Shown here piece by piece: positions 1 to 8,587 of a DNA stretch of 46,313 nucleotides. Under the pieces are notes generated by a model. That model was not told where the DNA came from and searched no databases. It saw nothing but the letters and a program-made list of their open reading frames with translations. Origin of the DNA: CALHKP01 sp963558075. Lineage in GTDB: Bacteria > Bacillota > Clostridia > Peptostreptococcales > Anaerovoracaceae. Location: contig CAUWFN010000015.1 of assembly GCA_963558075.1 (NCBI GenBank), positions 1 to 46,313 on the forward strand, read 5' to 3'. The translations under genes and the position numbers were made by a program. Each line of letters begins with the position of its first letter. Within the stretch, counting starts at the first letter, position 1.

Positions 1-52
1 TTTAAGTAAATAAATTTAAATAAAAAATTAGAACAAACAAAGGAGAAGTAAA

Positions 53-283
53 ATGATTTTTGAAAAAGTAAAGGAAACAATGGTTAACACTCTTGGATGT
101 GATGAAGAAAAGATTGTAATGGAAGCAAAAATTACAGATGACCTTTCTATTGATTCACTTGATGCAGTTGAGCTTGTTATGGCGCTTGAAGAAGAATTTG
201 AAATCAAGATTCCAGATGAAGAACTTGCAAACATGAAGACTGTTTCAGAAATCGTAGCATGTATAGAAAAGTATCAGGCATAA
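53..283 (+). CDS. acpP: Acyl carrier protein
   Basis: This 76-residue acidic protein carries growing acyl chains as thioesters for the cytoplasmic type II fatty-acid synthase. The DSLD motif is visible, with Ser35 as the expected 4'-phosphopantetheine attachment site, followed by the usual helix II residues AVELVMALEEEF. Length is normal for the family. An AAAGGAG ribosome binding site at about 40-46 supports the start. It is the first gene of the fatty-acid cluster inside the window and accB follows after only three bases. The operon promoter is not visible and may lie upstream of the window. Confidence 0.97.
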   Translation: MIFEKVKETMVNTLGCDEEKIVMEAKITDDLSIDSLDAVELVMALEEEFEIKIPDEELANMKTVSEIVACIEKYQA

Positions 284-286
284 ATT

Positions 287-838
287 ATGAGAAAAGAAGA
301 CGTATTAGAAGTAATTAATAGATTTGAAAAATCATCATGCACAGAGCTTGAGCTTATTGATGATAGGTTTTCTCTTAAGCTTCGCAGAGGAGTTATGCAT
401 GCGTCAGCTGGATTAGGTCCGCAAGATTTCAGCACACCTGGCTGTCTTTGCGATGCAACTGGTAGCACGGGAGGCGAACCTGGTAGCACAGGCACCGGAC
501 TTGGTCATTCTGACGGCGGCGCTTCTATCCAAGAGAGCGGCGCACTGGATCAAAGCAGCATGGGACTACATAGCGGCCCGTCAAATCTGCAGAAGGACTT
601 TCGAAAGGTCAAAGCGCCCATCGTAGGAGTGTTTTATGCAGCGCCAAATCCGGAGGCGGAGCCTTTTGTTAAGACGGGAGACATGGTCAAGAAGGGTGAT
701 ACACTTTGTCTAATGGAAGCTATGAAAATGATGAACGAACTTAAGTCGCCTGTTGATGGAGTAGTAAAGGCTGTTTATGGCAGAAATGGCGAGCTTGCAG
801 AGTATGATGAGATATTGTTTGAGGTGGAGGAATGCTAA
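287..838 (+). CDS. accB: Biotin carboxyl carrier protein of acetyl-CoA carboxylase
   Basis: This 183-residue protein carries the biotin that shuttles carboxyl groups between AccC and AccAD. The C-terminal biotinyl domain has the EAMKMMNE motif with Lys147 as the biotinylation site. The N-terminal part (about 1-35) is the usual helical segment. Residues about 40-100 form a Gly/Ser/Thr-rich low-complexity linker, and its DNA is richer in G+C than the flanking gene. No strong ribosome binding site separates it from acpP, which suggests translational coupling. Its end overlaps the start of accC by 7 bases. Confidence 0.95.
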   Translation: MRKEDVLEVINRFEKSSCTELELIDDRFSLKLRRGVMHASAGLGPQDFSTPGCLCDATGSTGGEPGSTGTGLGHSDGGASIQESGALDQSSMGLHSGPSNLQKDFRKVKAPIVGVFYAAPNPEAEPFVKTGDMVKKGDTLCLMEAMKMMNELKSPVDGVVKAVYGRNGELAEYDEILFEVEEC

Positions 839-2220
839 AGAAGGTTCTGATAGCAAATAGGGGTGAAATCGCTGTTCGAATCATACGAGAATGCATTGAT
901 GCATCTGTTGAGACGGTAGCTGTGTATTCTGCGGAAGATTCTAATTCCCTTCATACTATGCTTGCAGCAGAGAGCATATGCATAGGGCCGGCGAAGGCAT
1001 CCGAAAGCTATCTGAATATAGAAAACATTATTGCGGCGGCAAAAGGATTAGGCTGCGATGCTATTCACCCGGGATTTGGGTTTCTTTCCGAAAACAGCAG
1101 CTTTGCACGAGCATGCGAAAATGCGGGGATTAAATTTATCGGCCCTTCTGCAGATGTTATAGATCTTATGGGAAACAAATCAACGGCTCGCGAAACTGTA
1201 AAGGCGAAAGGAGTTCCTGTTGTCCCAGGCTCAGATGGCAATGTGGAAAATATTCAGGAGGCAGTAGAGGCTGCAGAAAAAATAGGACATCCAGTGCTTG
1301 TCAAAGCAGCTGCAGGAGGCGGCGGGCGCGGCATGAGAAAAGCCTACTCGAAGGATGAGCTTATGAGCGCTTTTGATGAGGCAAAGGCAGAGGCGAAAAG
1401 CTGTTTTGGAAACGGTGAGATGTATATAGAAAAGCTCATTGAAAATCCAAGGCATATTGAGTTTCAAATTTTAGCAGATTCATTTGGAAATGTAATACAT
1501 CTTGGAGAGAGGGATTGCTCTATTCAGAGGCGAAACCAAAAGCTCGTAGAGGAGGCTCCGGCCTTTGGACTTTCTGATTCTTTAAGAAAAGCCATGGGTG
1601 ATGCAGCAGTAAAAGCGGCAAAGGCCTGCGGATATGAGAATGCTGGGACAGTCGAGTTTGTTCTTGATAGAGAAGATAACTTTTATTTTATTGAGATGAA
1701 TACGAGAATTCAGGTGGAGCATCCTGTAACAGAAATGATTACTGGACTCAATATAGTGAAGGAGCAGCTGAAGATAGCAGCAGGCCGTAAGCTAAGCTAT
1801 ACGCAAGATGATGTTAAGCTTTCTGGCCATGCAATAGAATGTAGAATTACAGCGGAAAAAGTCTTTGATAACTTTGCTCCAAACCCTGGGAGTGTTGATT
1901 TTGTTCACTTTCCTGCAGGCCCTGATATAAGGGTTGACAGTGCTTTATATAGCGGATGCGAGATAAGTCCCTATTATGACTCAATGGTAGCAAAGATAAT
2001 CGTTCGAGGAGAAAATAGACTTGAGGCTGTTAGAAAAATGAGACGAGCCCTCGAGGAAACTGTTATTTCCGGAGTTGAGACGACGCTTCCTGTTCAGCAT
2101 CTTTTGATGTACAACAAAGATTTTCTGCGAGGAAGCTATGATACGGGATTTATAGATAAAAGCCTTGACAGTCTCCTGGAAATCTTAGAATCTGCCGGAG
2201 GTAGAAATGAATCCATTTAA
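832..2220 (+). CDS. accC: Biotin carboxylase subunit of acetyl-CoA carboxylase
   Basis: This 462-residue ATP-grasp enzyme carboxylates the biotin on AccB using ATP and bicarbonate. The order is a biotin-carboxylase N-terminal domain (LIANRGEIAVRI), a central ATP-grasp domain with the glycine-rich loop AGGGGRGMR at about 161-169, and the catalytic strand EMNTRIQVEHPVTE. The latter places Glu288, Asn290 and Arg292 at the same numbering as the E. coli enzyme. Length is slightly above the usual 445-450. It overlaps accB at the start and accD at the end, as expected for one cotranscribed complex. A paralogous domain occurs in pyc at 17061. Confidence 0.97.
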   Translation: MLKKVLIANRGEIAVRIIRECIDASVETVAVYSAEDSNSLHTMLAAESICIGPAKASESYLNIENIIAAAKGLGCDAIHPGFGFLSENSSFARACENAGIKFIGPSADVIDLMGNKSTARETVKAKGVPVVPGSDGNVENIQEAVEAAEKIGHPVLVKAAAGGGGRGMRKAYSKDELMSAFDEAKAEAKSCFGNGEMYIEKLIENPRHIEFQILADSFGNVIHLGERDCSIQRRNQKLVEEAPAFGLSDSLRKAMGDAAVKAAKACGYENAGTVEFVLDREDNFYFIEMNTRIQVEHPVTEMITGLNIVKEQLKIAAGRKLSYTQDDVKLSGHAIECRITAEKVFDNFAPNPGSVDFVHFPAGPDIRVDSALYSGCEISPYYDSMVAKIIVRGENRLEAVRKMRRALEETVISGVETTLPVQHLLMYNKDFLRGSYDTGFIDKSLDSLLEILESAGGRNESI

Positions 2221-3034
2221 AAAGAAGAGAGATTTTCTGACTAACTTAAAAGAATTGAAAAAGGGGGAGCAGATTATTACCTGTCCAAAATGCAGCGTAG
2301 AGCTTCCCCAGTCTAGACTTAGAGAAAACATGTACGTATGTCCTTCCTGCGGACATCACTACAACGTTACGGCGCCTTATAGAATCAAAACAATTCTCGA
2401 CGATGGTAGCTTTCGAGAAATAGGAAGAGGACTTGCAGGAAAAAACATTCTCAATTTCCCAGGCTATGATAAAAAGCTTATAGAGGAGAGAAAGAAGACA
2501 GGCCTGAAAGAAGCAGTAATATGCGGAACCGGCAAAATAGAAAATATAAAGGCAGTTTTTTGTTTCATGGATAACAGATTCATGATGGGCAGCATGGGAA
2601 CTGCAGTAGGAGAAAAAATTACAAGAGCATTCGAATATGCTGCCCGAAAAAGACTTCCTGTAGTCATATTCTGCACAAGCGGCGGAGCACGCATGCAGGA
2701 GGGAATAATGTCACTGTTTCAGATGGCAAAGACAGCAGCTGCATGTAGAAGACACAGCGAAAAAGGTCTTCTGTATGTATCTGTGATGACACATCCGACG
2801 ACAGGCGGAACTACTGCAAGTTTTGCAAGTCTTGCAGATATAATACTGGCAGAGCCGGGAGCACTGATAGGGTTTGCGGGCCCACGAGTAATCGAGCAAA
2901 CTATAGGTGAGAAGCTTCCGGAGGGATTTCAGAGATCTGAATATTTGAAGGAGCACGGATTTGTTGATTCAATTGTGGAAAGAAATAAAATGCGTGAGAA
3001 ATTAGGCATTTTACTTAGAATACATAAGGAGTAG
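2207..3034 (+). CDS. accD: Acetyl-CoA carboxylase carboxyltransferase, beta subunit
   Basis: This 275-residue crotonase-fold subunit pairs with AccA to move the carboxyl group from biotin to acetyl-CoA, forming malonyl-CoA. A four-cysteine zinc ribbon is visible near the N-terminus (Cys26, Cys29, Cys45, Cys48). The carboxyltransferase core includes the GGARMQEG segment and the MTHPTTGG/FAGPRVIEQT stretches typical of AccD. The start overlaps the end of accC by 14 bases. Length is typical of Firmicutes AccD. Confidence 0.96.
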   Translation: MNPFKKKRDFLTNLKELKKGEQIITCPKCSVELPQSRLRENMYVCPSCGHHYNVTAPYRIKTILDDGSFREIGRGLAGKNILNFPGYDKKLIEERKKTGLKEAVICGTGKIENIKAVFCFMDNRFMMGSMGTAVGEKITRAFEYAARKRLPVVIFCTSGGARMQEGIMSLFQMAKTAAACRRHSEKGLLYVSVMTHPTTGGTTASFASLADIILAEPGALIGFAGPRVIEQTIGEKLPEGFQRSEYLKEHGFVDSIVERNKMREKLGILLRIHKE

Positions 3035-3037
3035 GAA

Positions 3038-3853
3038 ATGAGTGCAAAGGGACTAACTGCAGCAGATAGAGTACTGCTTGCAAGAAAGCAGGGAAGACCT
3101 ACTGCTCAGGAATACATACATAATGTTTTTGATGAGTATTTTCCTCTTGCAGGAGATAGGCTATCGGCTGAAGACACTAGCATTACAGGGGGCTTAGCAT
3201 TTTTTTATGATATACCTGTAACTGTGATAGGCCAGCAGAAGGGAAGAACTTTGGAAGAAAATATTGAAAACAGGTTTGGTATGCCAAATCCCGCAGGGTA
3301 CAGAAAAGCCGTAAGACTTATGAATCAGGCGGAAAAGTTCGGAAGACCTGTTATAACCTTTGTTGACACACCGGGAGCATATCCTGGGCTTGAGGCAGAA
3401 AAATCTGGACAGGGAGAGGCAATAGCAAGATCCATTTCTGTAATGTCGGGTCTAAAGGTTCCTATAATATCAGTTTTTATAGGTGAAGGAGGAAGCGGTG
3501 GAGCACTTGCCCTTGGCGTAAGCGACAGAGTACTGATGCTCGAAAATAGCATTTTCTCCATACTTTCACCAGAGGGATTTTCTAGCATCCTTTGGAAGGA
3601 TTCTTCGAGATGGAAGGAAGCAGCTGAGGTTATGAAGCTTACGGCAGAGGAACTTGTTGATCTTGGAATATGCGACATTGTTATTCCTGAAGACAAAGAG
3701 GGAGCACATAAGGCAAAGCAGGAAGTGTTTCTTTCTGTAAAACGCGCCCTAAAAAAAGAACTTTTTGACCTTCTAAAGATGAACAAAGATGAACTTGTGA
3801 AGGCAAGATATCGTAAACTCAGAAACGTTGGAAAGGCGGTAAAGGATGCTTGA
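3038..3853 (+). CDS. accA: Acetyl-CoA carboxylase carboxyltransferase, alpha subunit
   Basis: This 271-residue partner of AccD completes the carboxyltransferase. The conserved segments FVDTPGAYPG and GEGGSGGALAL are present, as is the C-terminal IIPEDKEGAHK region. It is shorter than the E. coli protein (about 319) because the N-terminal extension is lacking, which is common in Firmicutes. It starts 3 bases after accD behind an AAGGAG site, and its end overlaps fabH by 8 bases. Confidence 0.96.
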   Translation: MSAKGLTAADRVLLARKQGRPTAQEYIHNVFDEYFPLAGDRLSAEDTSITGGLAFFYDIPVTVIGQQKGRTLEENIENRFGMPNPAGYRKAVRLMNQAEKFGRPVITFVDTPGAYPGLEAEKSGQGEAIARSISVMSGLKVPIISVFIGEGGSGGALALGVSDRVLMLENSIFSILSPEGFSSILWKDSSRWKEAAEVMKLTAEELVDLGICDIVIPEDKEGAHKAKQEVFLSVKRALKKELFDLLKMNKDELVKARYRKLRNVGKAVKDA

Positions 3854-4784
3854 TGGTATTAAGATAATCGGACTTGGCAAATCTTGCGGAGATTTGGTTT
3901 TTAAAAATGATGATTTTGCTAAGATAATCGATACATCTGATGAGTGGATAAGATCAAAGTCAGGAATCAGGTCACGCTGCTTTGCAAAAACAAAGAAAAA
4001 CGAGGACATGGCTATCGAGGCGGCAGTTTCGGCTATAGAAAATGCGAAAATAAAACCAGAGGATATATCTGTTTGTATTGCTGCAACCTTTACTGCTGAT
4101 AACAGTACGCCGGCTCTTGCATGTAGCATAGCACATGGCGCAGGGCTTTCTGAGGAGATTGTTGCTTTTGATCTTAACGGAGCATGCAGCGGATTTATCC
4201 TTGCATGTAGTGTAGCTAGAGGTCTTATGATGTCCGGACAGGGGAAATACGCTCTTGTTGTGGGAAGCGAGAAGATTTCACCTTTTATCGATTTTGAGGA
4301 CAGGGGCTCATGCGTTCTATTTGGAGATGGAGCAGGAGCTGCAGTTATCGAGCTGTGCGAGCGTGATTTTCAATTTTATGCTGGGTGCAGACCTAATCAG
4401 GAAATACTCAAATGTGACAGAAAGTCTGGGAAAATATCGATGGCAGGCCAGGAAGTTTATAGGTTTGCTGTGAGCAATGTACCTATGTGCATAAGAAAAG
4501 TTATGGATAATGCTGGCTGCACAAACGATGATATTGACTATTTTGTATGTCATCAGGCAAATGAGAGAATAATCGATAATGCAGCAAGACGAATAGGAAG
4601 TCCAGAGAAGTTCTACAAAAACCTTTATACATATGGAAACACTTCGGCTGCGAGCGTTCCGATAGCGCTCTCTGAAATGAACGAAAAGGGCATGTTCAGT
4701 AGTCAAAAGGAAATTGTGTGTACAGGCTTTGGCGCAGGGCTTACATATGCTGCTATGAAAATCAGCGTCGATATTAGAAAATAG
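3846..4784 (+). CDS. fabH: Beta-ketoacyl-ACP synthase III
   Basis: This 312-residue condensing enzyme starts fatty-acid synthesis by joining acetyl-CoA (or a branched acyl-CoA) with malonyl-ACP. The triad is visible: Cys114 in NGACSG, His236 in CHQAN and Asn265 in YGNTSAAS. The C-terminal GFGAGLTYA is also typical. It begins inside the end of accA. Primer preference cannot be read from the sequence. Confidence 0.96.
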   Translation: MLDGIKIIGLGKSCGDLVFKNDDFAKIIDTSDEWIRSKSGIRSRCFAKTKKNEDMAIEAAVSAIENAKIKPEDISVCIAATFTADNSTPALACSIAHGAGLSEEIVAFDLNGACSGFILACSVARGLMMSGQGKYALVVGSEKISPFIDFEDRGSCVLFGDGAGAAVIELCERDFQFYAGCRPNQEILKCDRKSGKISMAGQEVYRFAVSNVPMCIRKVMDNAGCTNDDIDYFVCHQANERIIDNAARRIGSPEKFYKNLYTYGNTSAASVPIALSEMNEKGMFSSQKEIVCTGFGAGLTYAAMKISVDIRK

Positions 4785-4802
4785 AATTTTGCAGAGGTTT
4801 AT

Positions 4803-5723
4803 ATGAAAAAAATTAATGAGATACTTAACATAGAATTTCCTGTAATCCAGGGAGGCATGGCAAATATTGCTACAGGCGAATTTGCAGCTGCCGTATCAGA
4901 GGCGGGAGCATTTGGAGTTATAGGCGCAGGCGGCATGGATGCAGAAACACTGAGGGAGCATATAAGAAAGTGCAGATCTCTTACGGACAAGCCATTTGGT
5001 GTCAATATAATGCTTATGAATCCAGAGGCGGACAAAATGGCCAAAATCGTTTGCGAGGAGAAAGTATGTGCTGTTACAACAGGTGCCGGTAATCCAGGAA
5101 AGTACATGGCCATGTGGAAAGAAGCGAGGATCAAAGTTTTTCCTGTAGTTTCTTCTGTAGCTCTTGCAAAGAGACTAGAAGATGCCGGAGCTGATGCTCT
5201 GATAGCAGAAGGCGCAGAAAGCGGAGGTCATATTGGTGAACTTACGACGATGGCTATAGTTCCTCAGGTATGCGATGCTGTAGATATTCCTGTAATTGCA
5301 GCAGGAGGAATCGCAGGAGGTAGGCAGCTTGCGGCGGCCTTTGCCCTTGGCGCATGCGGAGTTCAGGTAGGAACATGTCTTCTTGCATCCTTAGAGTGTC
5401 CTATTCACGAAAACTATAAGCAGGCGGTGATAAAAGCAAAGGCAAACGATACAGTAGTTACAGGAAGAATTGCAGGTGTTCCAGTACGACTTATAAAAAA
5501 TCCTATGGCTCGCGAATATCTGAAGAGAGAAAAAGAAGGTGCAGATGTCATGGAGCTAGAAAAGTACACCTTAGGTTCTCTCAGAAAAGCAGTATTCGAT
5601 GGAGATATAAAAAACGGGTCACTGATGGCAGGTCAGGTGTGCGGCATGGTAAAGGAAATTCGTCCGGTGAGAGAAATTCTAAAGGAGATGGCAGATGAGT
5701 ATGAAAACATTAGAAAAGCTTAG
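4803..5723 (+). CDS. fabK: Enoyl-ACP reductase II (FMN-dependent)
   Basis: This 306-residue TIM-barrel flavoprotein of the nitronate monooxygenase/FabK family is expected to reduce trans-2-enoyl-ACP with NAD(P)H in the last step of each elongation cycle. Typical segments are VIQGGMAN at the start, AEGAESGGHIG in the middle and the phosphate-binding AAGGIAGG followed by GACGVQVGT. No FabI, FabL or FabV gene is seen in the cluster, so FabK is the likely enoyl reductase. Enzymes of this type are known to be insensitive to triclosan. The last 29 bases overlap a second FabK-like gene. Confidence 0.9.
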   Translation: MKKINEILNIEFPVIQGGMANIATGEFAAAVSEAGAFGVIGAGGMDAETLREHIRKCRSLTDKPFGVNIMLMNPEADKMAKIVCEEKVCAVTTGAGNPGKYMAMWKEARIKVFPVVSSVALAKRLEDAGADALIAEGAESGGHIGELTTMAIVPQVCDAVDIPVIAAGGIAGGRQLAAAFALGACGVQVGTCLLASLECPIHENYKQAVIKAKANDTVVTGRIAGVPVRLIKNPMAREYLKREKEGADVMELEKYTLGSLRKAVFDGDIKNGSLMAGQVCGMVKEIRPVREILKEMADEYENIRKA

Positions 5724-6741
5724 AATTCCGCTGATTCAAGGTGGCATGGGTATCGGGATTTCCCTCTCTGGCCTTGCAGGAGCTGTTGCAGCATGCGGCG
5801 GGATGGGGGTCATATCGACTGCCAATATCGGATTTCGCGAACCGGACTTTTATGATAATCCAAAAGAAGCGAACAAAAGAGCCCTTCGGGCGGAAATAAG
5901 GCGCGCTTTTGAGATCGCCGGAGGAAATGGCATGATTTGCGTAAATGCTATGGTGGCCACAAGCGACTATGAGGATGCTGTAAAGGTTGCCTGTGAAGAG
6001 GGCGTTGATGCTATTATTTCTGGGGCCGGCCTTCCGCTGAGACTGCCGGAGCTTACGGCGGGGTATGATGTGCTTTTAGGGCCTGTAGTGTCTGGGGCTA
6101 AGGCCTGTAGCACGATTATGAAAATCTGGGAAAGGCATAGCGGCAGGAAGCCTGATTTTTTTGTGGCGGAAGGGCAGGGAGCCGGCGGACACCTTGGCTT
6201 TAGCCATGAGGATATCTTTTATGATAAATGTGGAAAAGATATTTTTGATATAACAGAAGAAGTCTGCAAAGCGGCAAAGGATATACCTGTGTTTTCTGCA
6301 GGATCGATATTTGATAGAAAAGATATAGAAAAAGCAAAGGCTCTTGGAGCATATGGCGCTCAAATAGGAACTAGGTTCATAGCAACCTACGAATGTGACG
6401 CTTCTCAAGAATATAAGGATGTAATTTTAAAGGCAGAAGAGAAGGACCTCGTGTGCTTTGCAAGTCCTGTCGGAATGCCTGCAAGAGGCCTTAAAACACC
6501 ACTAATAGAAAAGGTCATGGAAGGCGAGAGAACTGAACCGGAAAAGTGCATAGGCTGCATCAGAACGTGTAGGCCAGATGAAACACCTTACTGTATAACA
6601 AGGGCTCTAATAGATGCATGCCTTGGAAAATACGAAACAGGACTATTTTTTGCAGGAAGCAATGTAGGCCGCATAAACGAGATGAAAACTGTAAAAGAGC
6701 TTATTTTAGAGCTCTTTGGCGATGATATGGAGAGCATATAA
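5695..6741 (+). CDS. FabK/nitronate monooxygenase paralogue with C-terminal cysteine cluster
   Basis: This 348-residue flavoprotein belongs to the same TIM-barrel family as the preceding FabK (IPLIQGGMGIGIS at the start, AEGQGAGGHLG in the middle, FSAGSIFD and GAQIGTRF for FMN phosphate binding). It is about 40 residues longer. The extra C-terminal part carries five cysteines (Cys285, Cys288, Cys292, Cys300, Cys309), the first three in a CxxCxxxC arrangement that could bind metal or an Fe-S cluster. An AAGGAG site just upstream (5682-5687) supports the start at 5695 inside fabK. It may be a second enoyl reductase, a helper of FabK, or a nitronate monooxygenase. The operon position favours a lipid role, but the reaction is not settled. 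Confidence 0.85.
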   Translation: MSMKTLEKLRIPLIQGGMGIGISLSGLAGAVAACGGMGVISTANIGFREPDFYDNPKEANKRALRAEIRRAFEIAGGNGMICVNAMVATSDYEDAVKVACEEGVDAIISGAGLPLRLPELTAGYDVLLGPVVSGAKACSTIMKIWERHSGRKPDFFVAEGQGAGGHLGFSHEDIFYDKCGKDIFDITEEVCKAAKDIPVFSAGSIFDRKDIEKAKALGAYGAQIGTRFIATYECDASQEYKDVILKAEEKDLVCFASPVGMPARGLKTPLIEKVMEGERTEPEKCIGCIRTCRPDETPYCITRALIDACLGKYETGLFFAGSNVGRINEMKTVKELILELFGDDMESI

Positions 6742-7697
6742 TGAAACTTGGAATTTTATTTGCAGGGCAGGGAAGCCAGAAAGTCGGAATGGGAAAAGAT
6801 TTTTATGAAAGCAGCGAAAGCTTTAGAGGAGTCTTTGATCTTCTAAATGATGAACAGAAAAAAATAGCCTTCGAAGGACCTGCGAAGCTTCTTTCGGATA
6901 CGAGAAACACTCAGCCGATTATGGTTGCTTTTGCCCTCGGCGTTTATAAAGAATTAGAAAAAAATAATATCAAAGGCGATATGTTTGCGGGACTATCACT
7001 AGGAGAGTATTCAGCTTTAGGTGCTAGCAGTGTATTTGATCCTAAAACAGCAGTGAGCTTAGTGTCAAAAAGAGCTGAGTTTATGCATGATGCAGCAAAG
7101 GAAGTAGACTGCAAAATGATGGCTGTAATGGGTATGGAATACGAAAATTTGGAGAAAATCTGCAATTCTGTGAACAAAAGTTTTGCAGAAGATGGCTGCG
7201 AAGGAAAACACTCCATCGTTCAGATTGCAAATTGTAACTGTCCGGGTCAAATTGTAATTGCAGGAGATGCAAAAGCCGTAGAAATGGCTTCTGAAATCGC
7301 GCTGGAGTACGGAGCAAAGAGAGCATTGCCTCTTGCAGTTAGCGGACCCTTTCATACAAGCTATATGAAGCCTGCAGGAGAGCGCCTTGCTAAGGAGCTT
7401 AAGAAGGCAAAATTTGCTCAGATGAAACAGCCTGTAGTTTTCAACGCTATAGGGCGAGAAAAGGCAGAAGATGAGAGCATTGCAGAGCTTCTCGAAAAAC
7501 AGGTTCAAAGCAGTGTATATTTTGAAGACTGTATCAAAACAATGGCTGAGTCTGGTATTGATACTTTTCTTGAAATCGGACCTGGAAAAGCCCTTAGCGG
7601 TTTCGTTAGAAAAACATGCAAAGGAGCTACGGTTATTAATATTGAGACCGCTGAGGATTTTGCAAATGCAGTATCGAGGCTGAAAGGAGAATTATGA
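6741..7697 (+). CDS. fabD: Malonyl-CoA:ACP transacylase
   Basis: This 318-residue acyltransferase moves malonyl groups from CoA to ACP for chain extension. The nucleophile elbow GLSLGEYSA places the catalytic Ser at residue 86, and the partner His lies in SGPFHTSYM. The N-terminal LFAGQGSQ signature is intact. The start codon overlaps the stop of the preceding gene by one base and the stop overlaps the fabG start region, which indicates tight translational coupling. Confidence 0.96.
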   Translation: MKLGILFAGQGSQKVGMGKDFYESSESFRGVFDLLNDEQKKIAFEGPAKLLSDTRNTQPIMVAFALGVYKELEKNNIKGDMFAGLSLGEYSALGASSVFDPKTAVSLVSKRAEFMHDAAKEVDCKMMAVMGMEYENLEKICNSVNKSFAEDGCEGKHSIVQIANCNCPGQIVIAGDAKAVEMASEIALEYGAKRALPLAVSGPFHTSYMKPAGERLAKELKKAKFAQMKQPVVFNAIGREKAEDESIAELLEKQVQSSVYFEDCIKTMAESGIDTFLEIGPGKALSGFVRKTCKGATVINIETAEDFANAVSRLKGEL

Positions 7698-8437
7698 TGG
7701 AAAAGAAGGTTGCCCTTGTGACAGGTGCAGGACGCGGAATCGGACGAGCAGCTGCTGTTAAGCTTGCATCTATGGGAAACGATATAGTTATAAATTATGC
7801 GGGAAATGTAAAAGCTGCAGAGGAGACAGAGTCCCTTTGCAAGGAGCTTGGCGCAGAGACTTTGATTCTTCAGGGAGATGTTTCAAAGTCAGAAGACGTT
7901 GAAAATCTTGTGTCAAAGGCCATAGACATTTTCGGTAGAATAGATATTTTAGTTAACAATGCAGGAATAACAAGAGATGCTTTGATTATGAGGATGGAGG
8001 AGAAGGATTTTGATGATGTAATTTCTGTAAATCTGAAGAGCGTTTATCTGATGAGCAAAGCAGTGAGCCGCCTGATGATGAGAAAAAAATCAGGAAAGAT
8101 AATAAATGTTTCTAGCGTTGTAGGAATCATGGGAAATGCAGGGCAAGTTAACTATTCTGCGAGTAAAGCCGGCGTTATCGGAATAACAAAGTCTCTCGCA
8201 AGGGAGCTTGCATCGAGAAATATAACGGTAAATGCAGTTGCGCCAGGGTTTATAGAAACAGATATGACGAGGGTGCTTAGCGATGATGCGAAGAAGAAAA
8301 TTTCAGATACTATTCCTGCAGCATGTCTTGGAAAACCCGAGGATGTGGCAAATGCAATTGGATTTTTGGCATCAGATGAAAGTAGCTATATAACAGGTCA
8401 GGTAATCTGTGTTGATGGCGGAATGTGCATGAGATAA
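7697..8437 (+). CDS. fabG: 3-oxoacyl-ACP reductase
   Basis: This 246-residue short-chain dehydrogenase reduces 3-oxoacyl-ACP with NADPH. Counted from the alternative ATG three bases upstream (7694), it shows the cofactor loop TGAGRGIGR, NNAG at about 88-91, and the catalytic Ser141, Tyr154 and Lys158 with the standard 13 and 4 spacing. Two ATG codons lie in a row. The second, at 7697, has the better distance (7 bases) from the GGAG site and is chosen here. A 150-base gap with small repeats follows, which is unusual in this otherwise compact operon. Confidence 0.96.
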   Translation: MEKKVALVTGAGRGIGRAAAVKLASMGNDIVINYAGNVKAAEETESLCKELGAETLILQGDVSKSEDVENLVSKAIDIFGRIDILVNNAGITRDALIMRMEEKDFDDVISVNLKSVYLMSKAVSRLMMRKKSGKIINVSSVVGIMGNAGQVNYSASKAGVIGITKSLARELASRNITVNAVAPGFIETDMTRVLSDDAKKKISDTIPAACLGKPEDVANAIGFLASDESSYITGQVICVDGGMCMR

Positions 8438-8587
8438 GGTGAAATGGTGTAGTCGTATGACAGGCACTTACGTTAGAATCGCGCGTGAGGTGCAAAGTGA
8501 AATGGCAAATCGAAAAATGCAGCACGCAAGGCTACTTGCATCACTTGTTAGGCGCAGCGCGAGGCTACTTGCGAAATGGAGAAATAT
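8438..8587 (+). repeat. fabG-fabF spacer with repeated small hairpins
   Basis: This is the only long spacer in the core fatty-acid operon. It contains two near-copies of a GGCTACTTGC segment (about 8529-8538 and 8563-8572). Each sits in a self-complementary GCAAG/CTTGC-type hairpin with a four-base loop, the second using a G-T pair. A TGAAATGG or CGAAATGG word occurs at about 8440, 8498 and 8572, the last overlapping the fabF ribosome binding site. No ORF or known RNA family was recognised. Confidence 0.5.

Noticed and set aside
3325..3786. Minus-strand ORF of 153 codons across accA
   Set aside because: It is the antisense shadow of a clear accA gene, with a composition dictated by the other strand and no ribosome binding site.
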